The notes beneath the pieces were generated by a model. The model was not told where the DNA came from. It saw only the letters and a list, made by a program, of their open reading frames with translations, and did no database searches. 64,000 bases of DNA from Pterobdella sp. o SKG-2022 (Eukaryota; Annelida; Clitellata; Hirudinida; Piscicolidae), in assembly GCA_964035795.1 (NCBI GenBank), contig OZ038326.1, positions 6,251,759 through 6,315,758 on the forward strand, written 5' to 3'. Positions 11,611 to 24,408 of this stretch are shown one piece after another; the first letter of the stretch is position 1; each line of letters starts with the position of its first letter. Both the position numbers and the translations under genes were made by a program.

Positions 11611-13708
11611 CTAGAGAAAAAAGTAAATTGGAGGATTAAATGACGATTTGTGCTGAAGTTTGATTTGTTATGGCTTGGAAAACTGGAAAAATATGTTTAA
11701 AAAATCAATGTGTTTTGTTTAAAATCGTGTTTTATCCTCATTGTTTGATGGATTTTTGCTAATTGAGCAAGATAGACTTATTCTTTCTTTATAGTTAATT
11801 AATACACACTTGAAATTCTTATCTTATTTGTTCACGTCAGAAAAAATTAAATATAGCACTTTAAGATTTTGCTGAAAAGTTCAAGAATAACAAAGATGAT
11901 GTAAGTTGGTTAGTGAGGATTCAATAAAGTAAGATACAGAGAAATATATACGAAATTTGTTCAAACACTACAAACCATATCATGTTTCATAGTTAATTAT
12001 GTCTGTTTTGGTAATTACATATCGGCCATGAATACTAAAAAACGTTTTTCAGTCCGTAAAAAAAAATAAATATAAGTGTTAAATACCTTGCCAGTTGATT
12101 GTTAAACCTAATATCAATAGTACTAGCTTATCCATTTTGAGTTGTCTCGAAAACTTAATAAGTGGTTTCAATTTATTGTTTGTAAAACATAACACTTATA
12201 TGACAAAAATATCGTGTTTACAGCTTCCGTTTAATTCAAAGCTCAATGTTGTTATTGGCGCTGTCAAAGTTGATATTAGGAATTTAATACAAAGGTGCAA
12301 ATATTTTACCTGAGTGGGAGGAGCTTAGAATCGAAAACTTTCAAAGATATTTCAAATAAAAAATACTCAAGTTTTTTAATTATAAAAATAGTTTTTTTAT
12401 TAATGTATAGCTCATAACCTTTTTTATTTTATAACGGGGGGAATATATATTATGAACAAATTTACATTATGAGCAGTTTGATTGTCGACTTATTTATACC
12501 AAGGTTTTAGGTCAAATGTCAGTATAACATAAATTGTCAGAAATTATTGTAAGCATTGTTTTAGAATTTTTTGTTATAGTATTCATAAAAGTACACTACA
12601 TAAATGGAACAGATATATTTGCTGAATATCCCAATCTTCGTGTGTATTTTCTATAAACTTAATGTATTATAACCAATAAAATCACAGTTCTTAGCTGGTT
12701 TCGAGTAAGTCTCAAAAAAGGAAAATCAATTTATGGTGTACACAAATTATCTCTATTTTGAGCTTGCAGAAAACTAAAATGGCGTTTGTCATCGTTTCAT
12801 ATCTCATTTGTTATATGATGCAGTTTATGAAAATCAGTGTACTTTCAAAAATAACAAAGACAAAAATCATATTCATTTTAAACAGCTTAATTAAAATAAA
12901 ATTGAAAAAAAAAGCAAAAAGCTGTAAATTTCTTTTGAAATTGTAATGCTGGCTTTTGATAAAGTAAGTCATAAATGAATATAGGAAATTCTTGAGCATG
13001 CATACCAAGTAAACTTCGTAAGAGTTTTTTGTTACTTTCATGATAATATGATTTTTTGTGTGATGAAAATGAAAGACATAATTGGTTTTTCTGTTTTTTT
13101 AAATAGAGTGAAGCGTTTTGAACCAACCCTGTTTAGTATCGTCTTACAGATGATCCATTGTAGAGCATAGCATACAGTGGAGTGATGAAGGTGCGACAAA
13201 GAAATCTACGTTATAAAATCTTCATTTTCAGTTTTGGTTATTTTGGTTTTTAGAAAATTTTACTGAGTAAAATGCACATTTAAAAAAAAAATTTTTGGTT
13301 TTGAATTCTCATTTCGAATTCGTCATTGCTACCGAATATCTTGAAATTTCTTTTTTAATAAAGTTTATATAATATTGATTTTCAATTTAAATTGAATGGT
13401 TAATTTAATTTATAATGTTAATCTTCAAGTTTCATTCTTAATTGTCTATAATGTAATCAACTAACCAAAGTAGTTTTTCATGATGGATTTTGTTTGTTTT
13501 TTTTACAAAACAGATTAAAATTAAATATTTCCAAAAATCTGTTAAAAAAATTAGTAAAATTCTGGTTTGTTTTTATTTGAAAGTTAATATTGTGGTAGTT
13601 CGACTAACCAAAGACATGCGCTGTCTGTTATCCACGTAGATGATATTTAACTTTTGACGCGTTAATTATCACTTTTTTATTGTTTAAGTTCATCTAAATT
13701 AAGGAAAT
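11611..13708. other. upstream region of the EGF gene and of COPB2; no firm exon
   Basis: Mostly AT-rich sequence. A possible minus-strand exon ends at 13148 with a GTAAGA donor and reads ALQWIIF into the stalk exon, giving a hydrophobic WIIFIPLAFACFG stretch like a signal-peptide core. No in-frame ATG is visible there, so it is only a candidate. The rest is probably intron and the shared 5' flank of two divergent genes. Confidence 0.35.
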
Positions 13709-16700
13709 ATGGTAAGAACGTTTTTTTCTTTTTTAGTTTGTTAAGTTCTGAATAAGACATCAAATTTTTCTTACCTTGAAATCTGCTCATTTATTATTAC
13801 ATCAGGTTTTATCATAGGAGGAACTTAATAATTAATAAAAATTCTTATTTTAAAGACCGGTATTTGTATATATCAACTTTTTTTTTCCAAATACTCGAGT
13901 TTTAAATAGAAAATGAACACCCAAACTTATCTTAAAGATAAAAATAAAACTGTATTGGATGGATTAAATTAATTTTTTTCTGATTTAAAATTTCAGCCGC
14001 TGCGTCTTGATATTAAGAGAAAGTTGTCTACTCGATCAGACCGGGTAAAATCATCAGACTTGCATCCTACAGAACCATGGATTTTAGTTTCACTCTACAA
14101 TGGAAATGTCCATGTTTGGAATCATGAATCTCAAGTGATTACATGCAACTTTTTTCCACAGTTTGAAAGCATTTTCAATTCTATTTCCGCTTCCACTTCT
14201 AAAATAACAAATCTCAAAATTCTAAGTTGAATTTGAAATTAACTTTTAGGTGATCATAAAATCGTTTGAAGTGTGCGACCTCCCTGTTAGAGCAGCTAAA
14301 TTTGTTGCTCGTAAAAACTGGGTCATAACTGCTTCAGTAAGTTTCTTCATTTTCAATAAAACCTCAACTTGTATGCTATATAAACATCATCAAAACTCAT
14401 TGAAAGCAATCTCAAACTTCCCAAAATACACAAAAAATCACTTATCTTACACATCCTTGCACACAGGATGACATGCATATAAGAGTATTCAATTACAACA
14501 CTCTCGAGAGGGTTCACCAGTTTGAGGCTCATGCAGATTATGTTAGATGCATCGCTGTCCACCCCACCCAGTCTTACATCCTCACAAGCTCTGGTTGGCT
14601 TTTAATGAATATAGTTATTTCAGTAATAAATCAATTAATTGAACTCAAAATTCAACCACCTCTGGCTGGCTTTTTATGAGTCTATAGATTTTTCATTAAA
14701 AATTCATCATTGTAATGACACTTATTTTTTTTATACATTTTCCTGCTAGAATGGGTTATCTTAAACAAAAAATCATCTTTAAAACTAAATCACTACATAA
14801 CCAATCCATCTATTTAGTTAACTTACTAACTTAAACCCCACCACCAGATGACCTGTTCATAAAATTATGGGATTGGGACAAGAAGTGGACATGCACCCAA
14901 GTGTTTGAGGGACACACCCATTATGTCATGCAGGTTAGTGTTGGGTGTTATTTTATTTAATATTTTTATCTACCCTGAGGGCTCACTAACTTCTCTTCAT
15001 GGTTTTAACTTTTAGTGAAATCAATAGATTTGAGAAAAACATTTTAGAAATTACACTTAGATGTTCAAATGGATGAATATAACAATATTATCATTTAATT
15101 TTTCAAACTTATCATTTATATCAACAAAAAAACTATTAATTTTTTTGATCATAAAAATAGGTTTAAGGCTTAATAACCAATCAATTGATTGCAATGCATA
15201 ATCTGTTTCTGCCTACAAAAGTGAACTTGTGCCTATTTTATTCAGGTGGTTTTCAATCCCAAAGACAACAACACCTTTGCCAGTTGTTCCCTTGATCGCA
15301 CTATCAAGGTTATTCATCATTTAATACATTTATAACATTGTATGTCATTATATCAATCAAGCCTTCATCTATTGTCTGTCCTACTTCACCAAAATTGAAG
15401 TTTAAGAAGTATTTTTATTTTATTGGAAATTAATTTATTTGAGGGTCATGGGGACTTTTGGAGATGTATCTCAGATGAACTGATCATTACATATAAATTA
15501 TAGCTCACAAGTGTATTCAAATGTATCATTAATCTCTCAAATTACAAAATGGAAATCCCGGTTAAGGGTGACCTAAAAGTCAACTTAGTGACTATTATCA
15601 TAATCATCATCGTAATTCTACCTGGAACCAATTTCACTTAGTTGAAAGTTTTTTACCTCAACCAACTACCACCACACTACAGGTATGGAACTTAGGCTCT
15701 AGCACCCCCAACTACACACTGGAGGGGCATGAGAAGGGAATCAATTGCTTGGATTATTACCAGGGAGGAGAAAAACCTTATATTATATCCGGGGCTGATG
15801 ATCGCCTCGTTAAAATATGGGATTACCAGGTTCGAGAGAGGGGAGTGTTATTTAGACGTCTTAGAGGTGTATATATTTTGGTTGATATATTTTTGTTTGT
15901 ATTCTTAAAGTTATTAAGGTGATTCAACCCTATATATAATTATATTATAATATAATTTTGGTTGCTTTTCTAGTGATATCTGCTATGAAATTCTATACAA
16001 TATCAAGAAGAGGAATTCACATTTTTCTGTGTTTCAATATATGATTTAATATTAAATAAGAAAGATTTTATTGAATGATTATAAATTTTAGAAGATCATG
16101 AAAATTTTTGGTAATCTACGGTGGTTCATAGTAGTATGTTGAAGTATTAATAGATTCGTGCTTAATTATCAACCTTAAGAAACAAATAATGTTCACTATA
16201 ATTAATGAAAATAGGTTTTATTTTTTTATATAAAGCATTAGATAGCACTTCTGACAGAGTTCAACCACTGTTTTAAGCGTGCTATATAATATGTAAACAG
16301 AAGCATTATATGCATACAAAACAAGACAATTGACTAGTTGGTTCAGTGTTTTCCTTGATCAAAAGCATTACATTTGTTAAATAAATTAGCCCAGAATGAA
16401 AAAAACTCAAATTTTACACTGTTCTCTTTACTGAACAGCATGAAGCTTTTAGTTGAATTAACATAATCAAGTCAAGTATACAAACCCGTCATCGTCCTTC
16501 AACTGCCCCCCTCATGCTAGCATCAAACCAAGCTATCACATATACACAGAACAAGACATGTGTGCAAACATTGGAAGGACACGCACAAAACATCTCTTGT
16601 GTGGCATTCCATCCCGAACTTCCTATCATCCTCACTGGATCTGAAGATGGTAAGATCATGCATTTTTTGGTGGTTTATTATCGTTATTGTTTTATGTCTG

Positions 16701-19700
16701 TTTTCATGCTAGCATAGGTTGAGTGGGAGTTTATAAGGACTCCTGCACGCTTTACAGTTTTGAACAAGTTCAGCTTATCATTACTTATATCTGTTTATGC
16801 TTCACTATTTGTGAAGAAAAACAGAATATTACTTGTAATTGACTGAATGAAGTTCTTGTTTAATGACCTTGTTGAATCACTTATGATAATAATTAAGTGG
16901 GGTTGTTTATGATAAAATACACTTGAAAATATAGAGTAAAGGTTTAATTTTCTTTAAAAGAAAGACTATCATGAGAAAGGATTTTAATGAACTAAAGATG
17001 GTAAATATATAAGAAGAATCTGGTAGCCAGGGTGATGGAAAAGATGATGATGGTTACTATAGAAAAAATGATGATTACAATGGGGATGATGATAAAGATC
17101 GAAACAACTCCAACCACAGGGACAGTACGAATATGGCATGCAAACACATACCGCCTTGAGAATACCTTGAACTATGGGCTAGAGAGGGTGTGGACGATCA
17201 GTTGCCAGAAGGGAAGTAACAATGTTGTATTGGGGTATGATGAGGGATCCATCATGATCAAGGTGGGTATGGGGGATGGTTGGTGTAGTGGGTAGTTTTG
17301 TGATGTTGAGGGGACTAGAATGGTTGGTGGTGTGGCTTTTATTGTAATATGGATGAGGTGGTTGGTGTAATTGGTTAAGTTAAGATGTGGGTGCTATGGG
17401 TGGTGTAATTGGTTGAGTTAAGATGTGGGTGCTATGGGTGGTGTAGTGGGTTTTTATTATGTGGGTAGGGGTGTAGTTGATTGTGTTATGGTTGTTTCAA
17501 TGGGTTGTGTTATTATGATGTGGGTACATGGTTGATGGTTTATATTGTCAGGTTAAATATTTGAATGTGGTAATTTTGAGATTGAGAATTTATATTTTGC
17601 ATTCTATGATTTTTTTTGTTATGATTGTCTAATTCTCTCTCAACTCCATTGAAAACATTAAATATTTTATTTTATGAAGGTTCAAATATTTTTCGACTTA
17701 ATTGTGAATCTTCAAATCAAACACTAAGCTGGGGAGAGAAGAGCCTGCAGTCTCAATGGACAGCAGTGGCAAAATCATATGGGCTAAGCACTCCGAGATG
17801 CAACAAGCCAACATCAAGTCATTGCTTGACCAAGAAATCAAAGATGGCGAGAAACTGCCCATTAACGTCAAAGATATGGGCTCATGTGAAATATTTCCTC
17901 AGACCATCGCTCACAATCCTAATGGCAGGTTCGTTTGATTTTTTATATTGGGAGTTTGTGTGCTTTTGTAGGTAGAGGCTTGGTTCGTTGTTTTTTGATT
18001 TTCGTTCAAGTAGTTTAGTGCCAGTTGTTTTATGCTCTGTTGCTAATTTACATAAATTTTTTTCTAAAACTTCCATAAAATCTTAAACTTTAATCAATGC
18101 TTCAATCGCAGGTTTGTGGTGGTGTGTGGTGATGGAGAGTATATAATATACACAGCCATGGCGTTGAGGAACAAGAGTTTTGGACAAGCCCAAGAGTTTG
18201 TGTGGTCTCTGGATTCTTCAGTGTATGCCATCAGAGACTCGGGCAGCTCAGTGCAGATCTATAAGAACTTCAAGGAAGTGAAGTCATTCAAGCCTGAGTT
18301 CGGAGTTGAAGGTTTGGTTGTTGTTTTATGTTAATTTTTGTTTGTATGTAAAATTTTTTTGTTTGGTATATTTTTGTTGTACTCACCATATTATTTATTT
18401 TAAAATCACAATAAAAATAATTTTCAATATATGACAAATTAAACGAGTAATAGACCATTAATGCTCCTTAAAAACTATCATAAAAATTCTAAACTACCAA
18501 ATACCGTTGAAGGAATATTCGGAGGGCTGTTATTGGGTGTGAGGTCAGTTGGAGGGTTGGCGTTGTATGACTGGGAGACCACTGTACTCGTCAGAAGGAT
18601 CGAAATCATTCCTAAAAACGTTGGTATATTTCATTGGGTAGCGATACTAATTTTTAGTGAAATTTTGCTTTTTTTTTTAAAACTAATTTTAAAAAATTTT
18701 TATGTTGGTAATGAAGTTTTCATCATAAAACATTCCAAGCAAAAATAATAATGATTGAATAAAATTTAAAGATACTTCAATTATTGGTAACCTGATGATG
18801 ATCTAGAATATATAGAAAAGCTTCGTCAAAATTAAAAATTCAAATTTTTTCGTTTTTTTTTATAATTCACAATTTTGAAGTTAATTGTTCACAAAATTGA
18901 AGATACTTGTTTTATAGTATCAAATAAATATGATGCAATACATTAACAATACATTTAAATACACCATCCAGTTGCATTTGACTCAGATCTATCCATATAT
19001 GTTTTGGTTTATCTATTTACTCCACCCCAAACAGTTGTATTGGAATGAAAGTGGTGAGCTGTTGTGCATAGTGACTGAAGACTCCTTCTTCATACTTAAG
19101 TACAGTTGTGAAGCATTTGAGAAGTCAAAGGAGGCGTCTGAACTTGTTACTGAGGATGGCATTGAAGATGCCTTTGATGTGGGTTTTTTGTCATTATCGT
19201 CTTCTTTTTTTTTGGTTTATTGCCATCGTCATCATCTTTTGTTTATGCCTGTATCCTGCTGGTATGGGTTGGGCGGATGTTCATTGTAGCTCTCTTTCAC
19301 GCCATTGTTCTCATCAGAATTGTTTCAATATATTATATAAGGTACAGAGTTGAATTAATTAGAATTTCATTATTTTTAAAAAACTGAATTTAGCTGCCAG
19401 AAAGCGTTTTGAGCGTAAAGGAAAAATCGCTATATAAATTAAGCTTTGATTGGTATTTCATTAGTTTATAATCATCAGCAAAAATATCTTCAAAAGGTTG
19501 TGGGCGAGGTACAAGAGTCAGTGAAGACGGCTTGTTGGGTGGGAGATTGCTTCATATACACCAACAGTGTCAACAGACTCAACTACTATGTGGGAGGAGA
19601 AATCGTCACCATTTCACACCTCGATAGGTTAAAAACTGGACCTTTTTTATTTACAGTGTAGTTCTCCAATGGTTTTCATTAGAAATTTTTGGGGCATTTA

Positions 19701-21961
19701 TAAGTTTGCCTCCCAATAGCACATGTTTCATGCCTTGAATAGATGTATACTCAGCAAATGAAGTTTTTACTCCACATTGAATTCAGGACAATATCAATAT
19801 GAATCACATTAAACTTCCCAGGGTTCTCTACCTCCTTGGCTACATTCCAGCTGACAACCGCCTGTATTTGAGTGACAAAGAGTTAAACATCGTGTCCTTC
19901 TCCCTGCTCCTTTCAGTGCTCGAGTATCAGACTGCCGTGATGCGCAAGGACTTTGAAACTGCAGACAAGGTTTTATTGGGGTCTTGTAACTGTTCTTTAC
20001 GTGCTTACAGCTGGTTTATGCAGTGAAATTTTTTGGTCTGATATATGCTACTTAAATAACATTGAAGTCTTTATACATTGAAGTTATTATTGTTTTATTT
20101 TTAATTTTGTCTTAATGACGGAGGTGTTAAATGAACTTTGAGTTGTTTGTTGTGTGGGCATGTAAATAGTTTCGAAGATAATCGATTGTTTGCATAACTT
20201 ATCTTGTTATAGATCTCCTTGTATTCATTCCCAGGTGCTTCCTACAGTGCCCAGAGAGCAAAGAACCAGAGTGGCTCATTTCCTCGAAAAACAGGTTTAT
20301 TATGAATAACTAAATTAGCCTAAAATAAGTTCATTTTTCTTTAATTATATTTATCTCTGTTTTGTCTTTCAATTGATTTTATATGTTTATTCTTTGGAGT
20401 TTTAAAACATGGTATCATTATGCACAGGGCTTTAAAAGTCAGGCGATGGCAGTGACGAGTGACTTGGAGCACAAGTTTGACTTGGCTATCCAGTTGAACG
20501 ACCTCAAAACAGCATACCAGCTTGCCAAGGAGGCTGAAGTGAGTTGTAAATGCCTTTCTTAGTTGTAAGGTGTTTAACTCTTTATAAAATATGTTGTGTG
20601 GAGTTTAATTTTGAACTTGTATGAACACAAACACCAGTCGGAGCAAAAGTGGAAAGTGTTGGCAGAATTGGCAACATCCAAGTGTGAGTTCCAGCTAGCT
20701 CAAGAGTGTCTGCATCATGCCAAAGACTTTGGAGGTCTTCTCTTATTGGCTACGTCGGCTGGCAACAGAGAAATGGTGGAGAGGCTAGGCGATGTTGCCC
20801 AGAAGGAGGACCAGCACAACGTGGCATTCCTGTCGAACTTCGTGCTCGGCAAGCTGGAAGACTGTCTGGAGTTGCTGGTGAAGGCCGACCGCTTGCCTGA
20901 GGCTGCTTTCTTCGCTAGAACCTACCTACCCAACCAAATTTCAAGGTTTGAAGAGTTTAGCCTTATGCCTTTTATTGATTCATTGGTGTTTCTTTTGATA
21001 TATTTATTAAATAATCATATTAGATTTCACCGTTATATATATATCCCAGTAATTGCTGTACATGATTTTACAACACAATAATGGCGAATGTTGAATCATG
21101 ACAGGGTGGTAGGTTTGTGGAAGGTACACTTGGCCCAGAAAAATGCCAAAGCAGCTCAATCATTGGCTGATCCTACAGAATATGAAAACCTTTTCCCTGG
21201 TCTTACAGACTCATTCAAAACTCAACAATATTTGAGCAAAGAACGAAAAACTCTTGTGCCCGCTTCCCAATTCCTCTCCTTACCTGTTAGTTTCGTTTTT
21301 AATTTACTTAAGAATATAATTTACTAAGAGTAGACTTCATATTTATTAATTTTCGATACATCTTTTCCAGTCTAACGTAGACAGAGACACGATGAAGGAA
21401 ATGAGTGAGGCAGAAGCATCAGGCAGTTTTGTTTATGTTTCCGAGGTGATCAAAAAGGAAGAAGTAGAAGAAAGCAAAAAAGACGACCAAAAAACAGAGA
21501 ATGCAAAAATAATCGAAGAGGTATTAAATGAAGTTGAGAAGAGTCACGAGCCGGAGGTTCCGTTAAAAATACCCAAACAATCTACTGACACCATCCCTTC
21601 ATCCGCGCCTCCCTCTCAACTCACATCAAAAGATTTCCAAAAAACAGAGAATTCTGACGCCGATATAGATGAGCTTGAACTCGATCTTGAAAACATAAAA
21701 GTCGATGATAACATTGAAGTGAGTTTTCATTTTTTTTATAATTCCATCCGTGTTCAATCATATATATGTTCAGATACCTTTAACCTTTTGTTGGATCATT
21801 TTTTCATAGAAAATTCACGGCTTTAGACGAAATTTGAGTTTCTTCATTGAATAATATTATAATAGTTTCATGATGATGATGATGATTATTTTTATTCCTA
21901 TTATTATTAAAGAATAAATATTTGATTTTATCAGCTGAGCGAAGATCTAGATTGGGAGTGA
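13709..21961 (+). CDS. COPB2: coatomer subunit beta-prime (beta'-COP)
   Basis: The COPI coat subunit that forms the alpha/beta'/epsilon cage subcomplex and binds dilysine cargo for Golgi-to-ER transport. Exons: 13709-13711, 13997-14134, 14250-14336, 14467-14593, 14848-14933, 15246-15308, 15683-15829, 16550-16649, 17120-17262, 17729-17928, 18112-18311, 18513-18619, 19035-19178, 19497-19627, 19822-19969, 20235-20294, 20428-20538, 20638-20945, 21105-21285, 21371-21718, 21935-21961. All junctions keep phase and give about 952 residues (human is about 906). The ATG exon holds only the initiator Met. The N-terminus [20 protein letters not shown] opens a WD40 propeller, and repeats such as [14 protein letters not shown] and [11 protein letters not shown] are very close to the vertebrate protein. 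The helical solenoid includes [12 protein letters not shown]. The tail is acidic ([17 protein letters not shown]) and ends SEDLDWE. Confidence 0.97.
19399..19441 (+). repeat. possible SINE tail fragment
   Basis: AAAGCGTTTTGAGCGTAAAG then GAAAAATCGCTATATAAATT resembles the 3' end of the tRNA-Ile SINE (AAGCGCTTTGATCTATAAGG then AAAAGCGCTTTATAAATACC). It lies in a COPB2 intron. The match is short and may be chance. Confidence 0.35.
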
Positions 21962-21995
21962 TGACGCATTGTTGAATAGGTTTTTGTGTCAGTCA

Positions 21996-22001
21996 AATAA
22001 A
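21996..22001 (+). terminator. candidate polyadenylation signal of COPB2
   Basis: AATAAA 35 nt past the COPB2 stop, with a second AATAAA at about 22026-22031. Confidence 0.5.
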
Positions 22002-22583
22002 CATTATAAATTCCTCATTTTTATAAATAAAATTTTGTGGATATAAGGTATTGATCTTTAGATATTTCAAGCTAGCAAATTTGTTACTTTTTTCAAGAGT
22101 TTTTTTGTTCTTTAATAAATTTAAAATTAATTTAACTTTGGATCAAGAATTTCAATATAAAATTGAGCTAATTCAAAAACTTTGTTTATTCAGTTTATAA
22201 TTAAATGTTTTTAATTAATAAAGATGAAAATTGTACTGATTTGAAAAATAATACATAAAATGCTCAAATTAATTTGAGATCGTAACTTTCTCCGCCCACG
22301 ACATCCTTCAAACTGAAGATCAATAAATGCTGCCCTGACGATGTTTTGCATACGAATGTGTGTGTGTCAAGCAAGGATTATCTCGAACATTTCAAACGGG
22401 GTTCTATAAGGAACGAGAATGTGTTTTTTTGCAAATAAATAAATTTTAAATCGATTTCAACGCGCTCAATTCAAAGGATTGGAAAAGATAGTACGCTTTG
22501 AAAATAATTTAAAACTCGACGTTTTTTGACATTTTATACATTTTGCAAGTGGGAGATTTTGGTGTATATAAACTGGATTTAAA

Positions 22584-24408
22584 ATGATGAGTGGAGATAT
22601 CAGTGCGATGAGGGAAAAGGATGCGGCTGACCAGAACTTCGACTACATGTTCAAATTGCTCATCATAGGTGGCAAGTTGTATAACATAACTCTAGAGCAA
22701 CATTATAACTGATAAGCTTGAGATTATTTTTAAAATTATCTATTAATGCGACATAGTTTAAACTACCCAAAAGGAAACAGTAGCGTTGGAAAGACGTCGT
22801 TTTTGTTCCGGTACTCAGACGATACCTTCACTTCTTCATTTGTCAGCACTGTAGGAATCGATTTCAAGGTGAAGACTGTCTTTCAACAAAAGAAAAGAAT
22901 CAAACTCCAAATTTGGGTACGTTACATTTTACAGTCAAATCTTAATTAAAAGAATTATTTAAAATTTTTGTTTATTTTGCTTAATTCTTATGTAAATAAT
23001 TTTTAAATTTAAATTTTTATATTTCAAACTAGTAAAATTTTCATTCAAAGTAGAATATTAATTTCAAAAATTTTTTTTTTAATTAGTAAATGTTTTTTTC
23101 AAACTTTTGAACCCCTTTCATTAAAGGACACTGCGGGACAAGAGCGTTACAGAACGATCACCACAGCATATTACAGAGGAGCCATGGGCTTTATATTGAT
23201 GTACGATATAACTAACGACGACTCTTTCAACTCTGTTCAAGACTGGTTGGTTTCAAGAAAGCTGAATGAAATAACTTCGATTTGAAATACTCATAGTTTT
23301 TACATAGCTTAAGAAATTTTTAAATTTTAAGCTTTATAAGTTTCAATATTTTTTACTTAAAAATAAATTTTGCTTTTTTTGTGCATAAAAGCAAAGTGAA
23401 GAAACATGGTGAATAATAAAATACATATATGTAGTCGAAACAACAATAAATCTTGAGACTCCCTGGGTTAACACCACTATAATATACTTCGTAGATTATT
23501 ATTATTAAAAGACGGGCTTTTGTTATATAGCCACTTAAAGTATAAACCAGCAATCAAAATTTTTCCACCGAAGTTTCATTTGATTCTCCCAACTAGGTGT
23601 ACCCAAGTGAAATCGTTTTCATGGGATAATGCTCAAGTAATCTTAGTGGGAAACAAATTTGACTTGGAGTCTGAGAGAGTCATTTCGACTGAAAGAGGAA
23701 AAAGACTTGCTCAACAACTAGGTGAATATTGTGTTGTTATGGCAGTTTAAAACGGGATTCAACCGTTTGATAGGAATTTTTACAGGTTTTTTTAATTTAA
23801 TTTTTGTTTCAAGTATTTTTTGGATTGAATTTTATTTTAAGAATTGTTTTTGGTTTAATACTTGAAATATTAACTATTTTTTCAAGCCACGATATAAAAA
23901 CGAAAATAAATTTATTTTATTAAATATTGTTAGATTATTTAAAAAAGGTCTTTAACTTTTTAGAGACATCCTCATGTACTAAGCAATATCAACAGTTTTC
24001 AACGTCAATTTATGGGAAAAATTTAGTACATTTATTAAGTAAAAAATAGCTGTGATTTTCAATAAGTTTAGCCTTATCATTAAACATTAGCGATTTTTTG
24101 CTCATTAAATGTACTAATTTTTTCCCATAAATTGACGTTGAAAACTGTTGAAAAAAGGTTTTTTTTTCACTATTTGAAATAGCATTCAAACGCCAAATAA
24201 AGGCTTGGAGTTCTTCGAATCATCCGCCAAAGACAACATCAACGTAGAGGTTGTGTTTGAAAGGCTAGTGGATCTGATCTTAGACCGCATGAGCAAGTCT
24301 ATGGAGATGAACCAGGGACTACTACAAGGCTCCCAAAGCACCACCCTCATCGACCAACCTTCCTCAAACCTCGCAGAAACTCTCAACTCAAAATGCGCCA
24401 AGTGTTAA
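22584..24408 (+). CDS. RAB3: Rab3-family small GTPase
   Basis: A Rab GTPase of regulated exocytosis, acting on secretory and synaptic vesicles with RIM and rabphilin-type effectors. Exons 22584-22668, 22774-22916, 23127-23245, 23597-23721 and 24203-24408 join in phase to 225 residues. The N-terminus is [20 protein letters not shown], then [20 protein letters not shown] (P-loop). Switch I is [20 protein letters not shown], which is Rab3-specific. Next come [20 protein letters not shown] (switch II), [12 protein letters not shown] (NKxD) and [10 protein letters not shown] (SAK). The C-terminus is NSKCAKC*, a CxxC prenylation end instead of the CxC seen in vertebrate Rab3. COPB2 ends 622 bp upstream on the same strand, with no functional link implied. 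Confidence 0.96.
23990..24150. repeat. near-perfect foldback (MITE-like) element in RAB3 intron 4
   Basis: The 45-base arm at 23990-24034, beginning CAACAGTTTTCAACGTCAAT, is inverted at 24106-24150 with one mismatch, around a 71-bp centre. There is no coding capacity. The high arm identity implies a recent insertion or maintained pairing. No clear target duplication is visible. Confidence 0.8.

Noticed and set aside
12758..13126. Small open frames on both strands
   Set aside because: AT-rich, Phe/Lys-heavy translations without splice sites or domain; they overlap on opposite strands.
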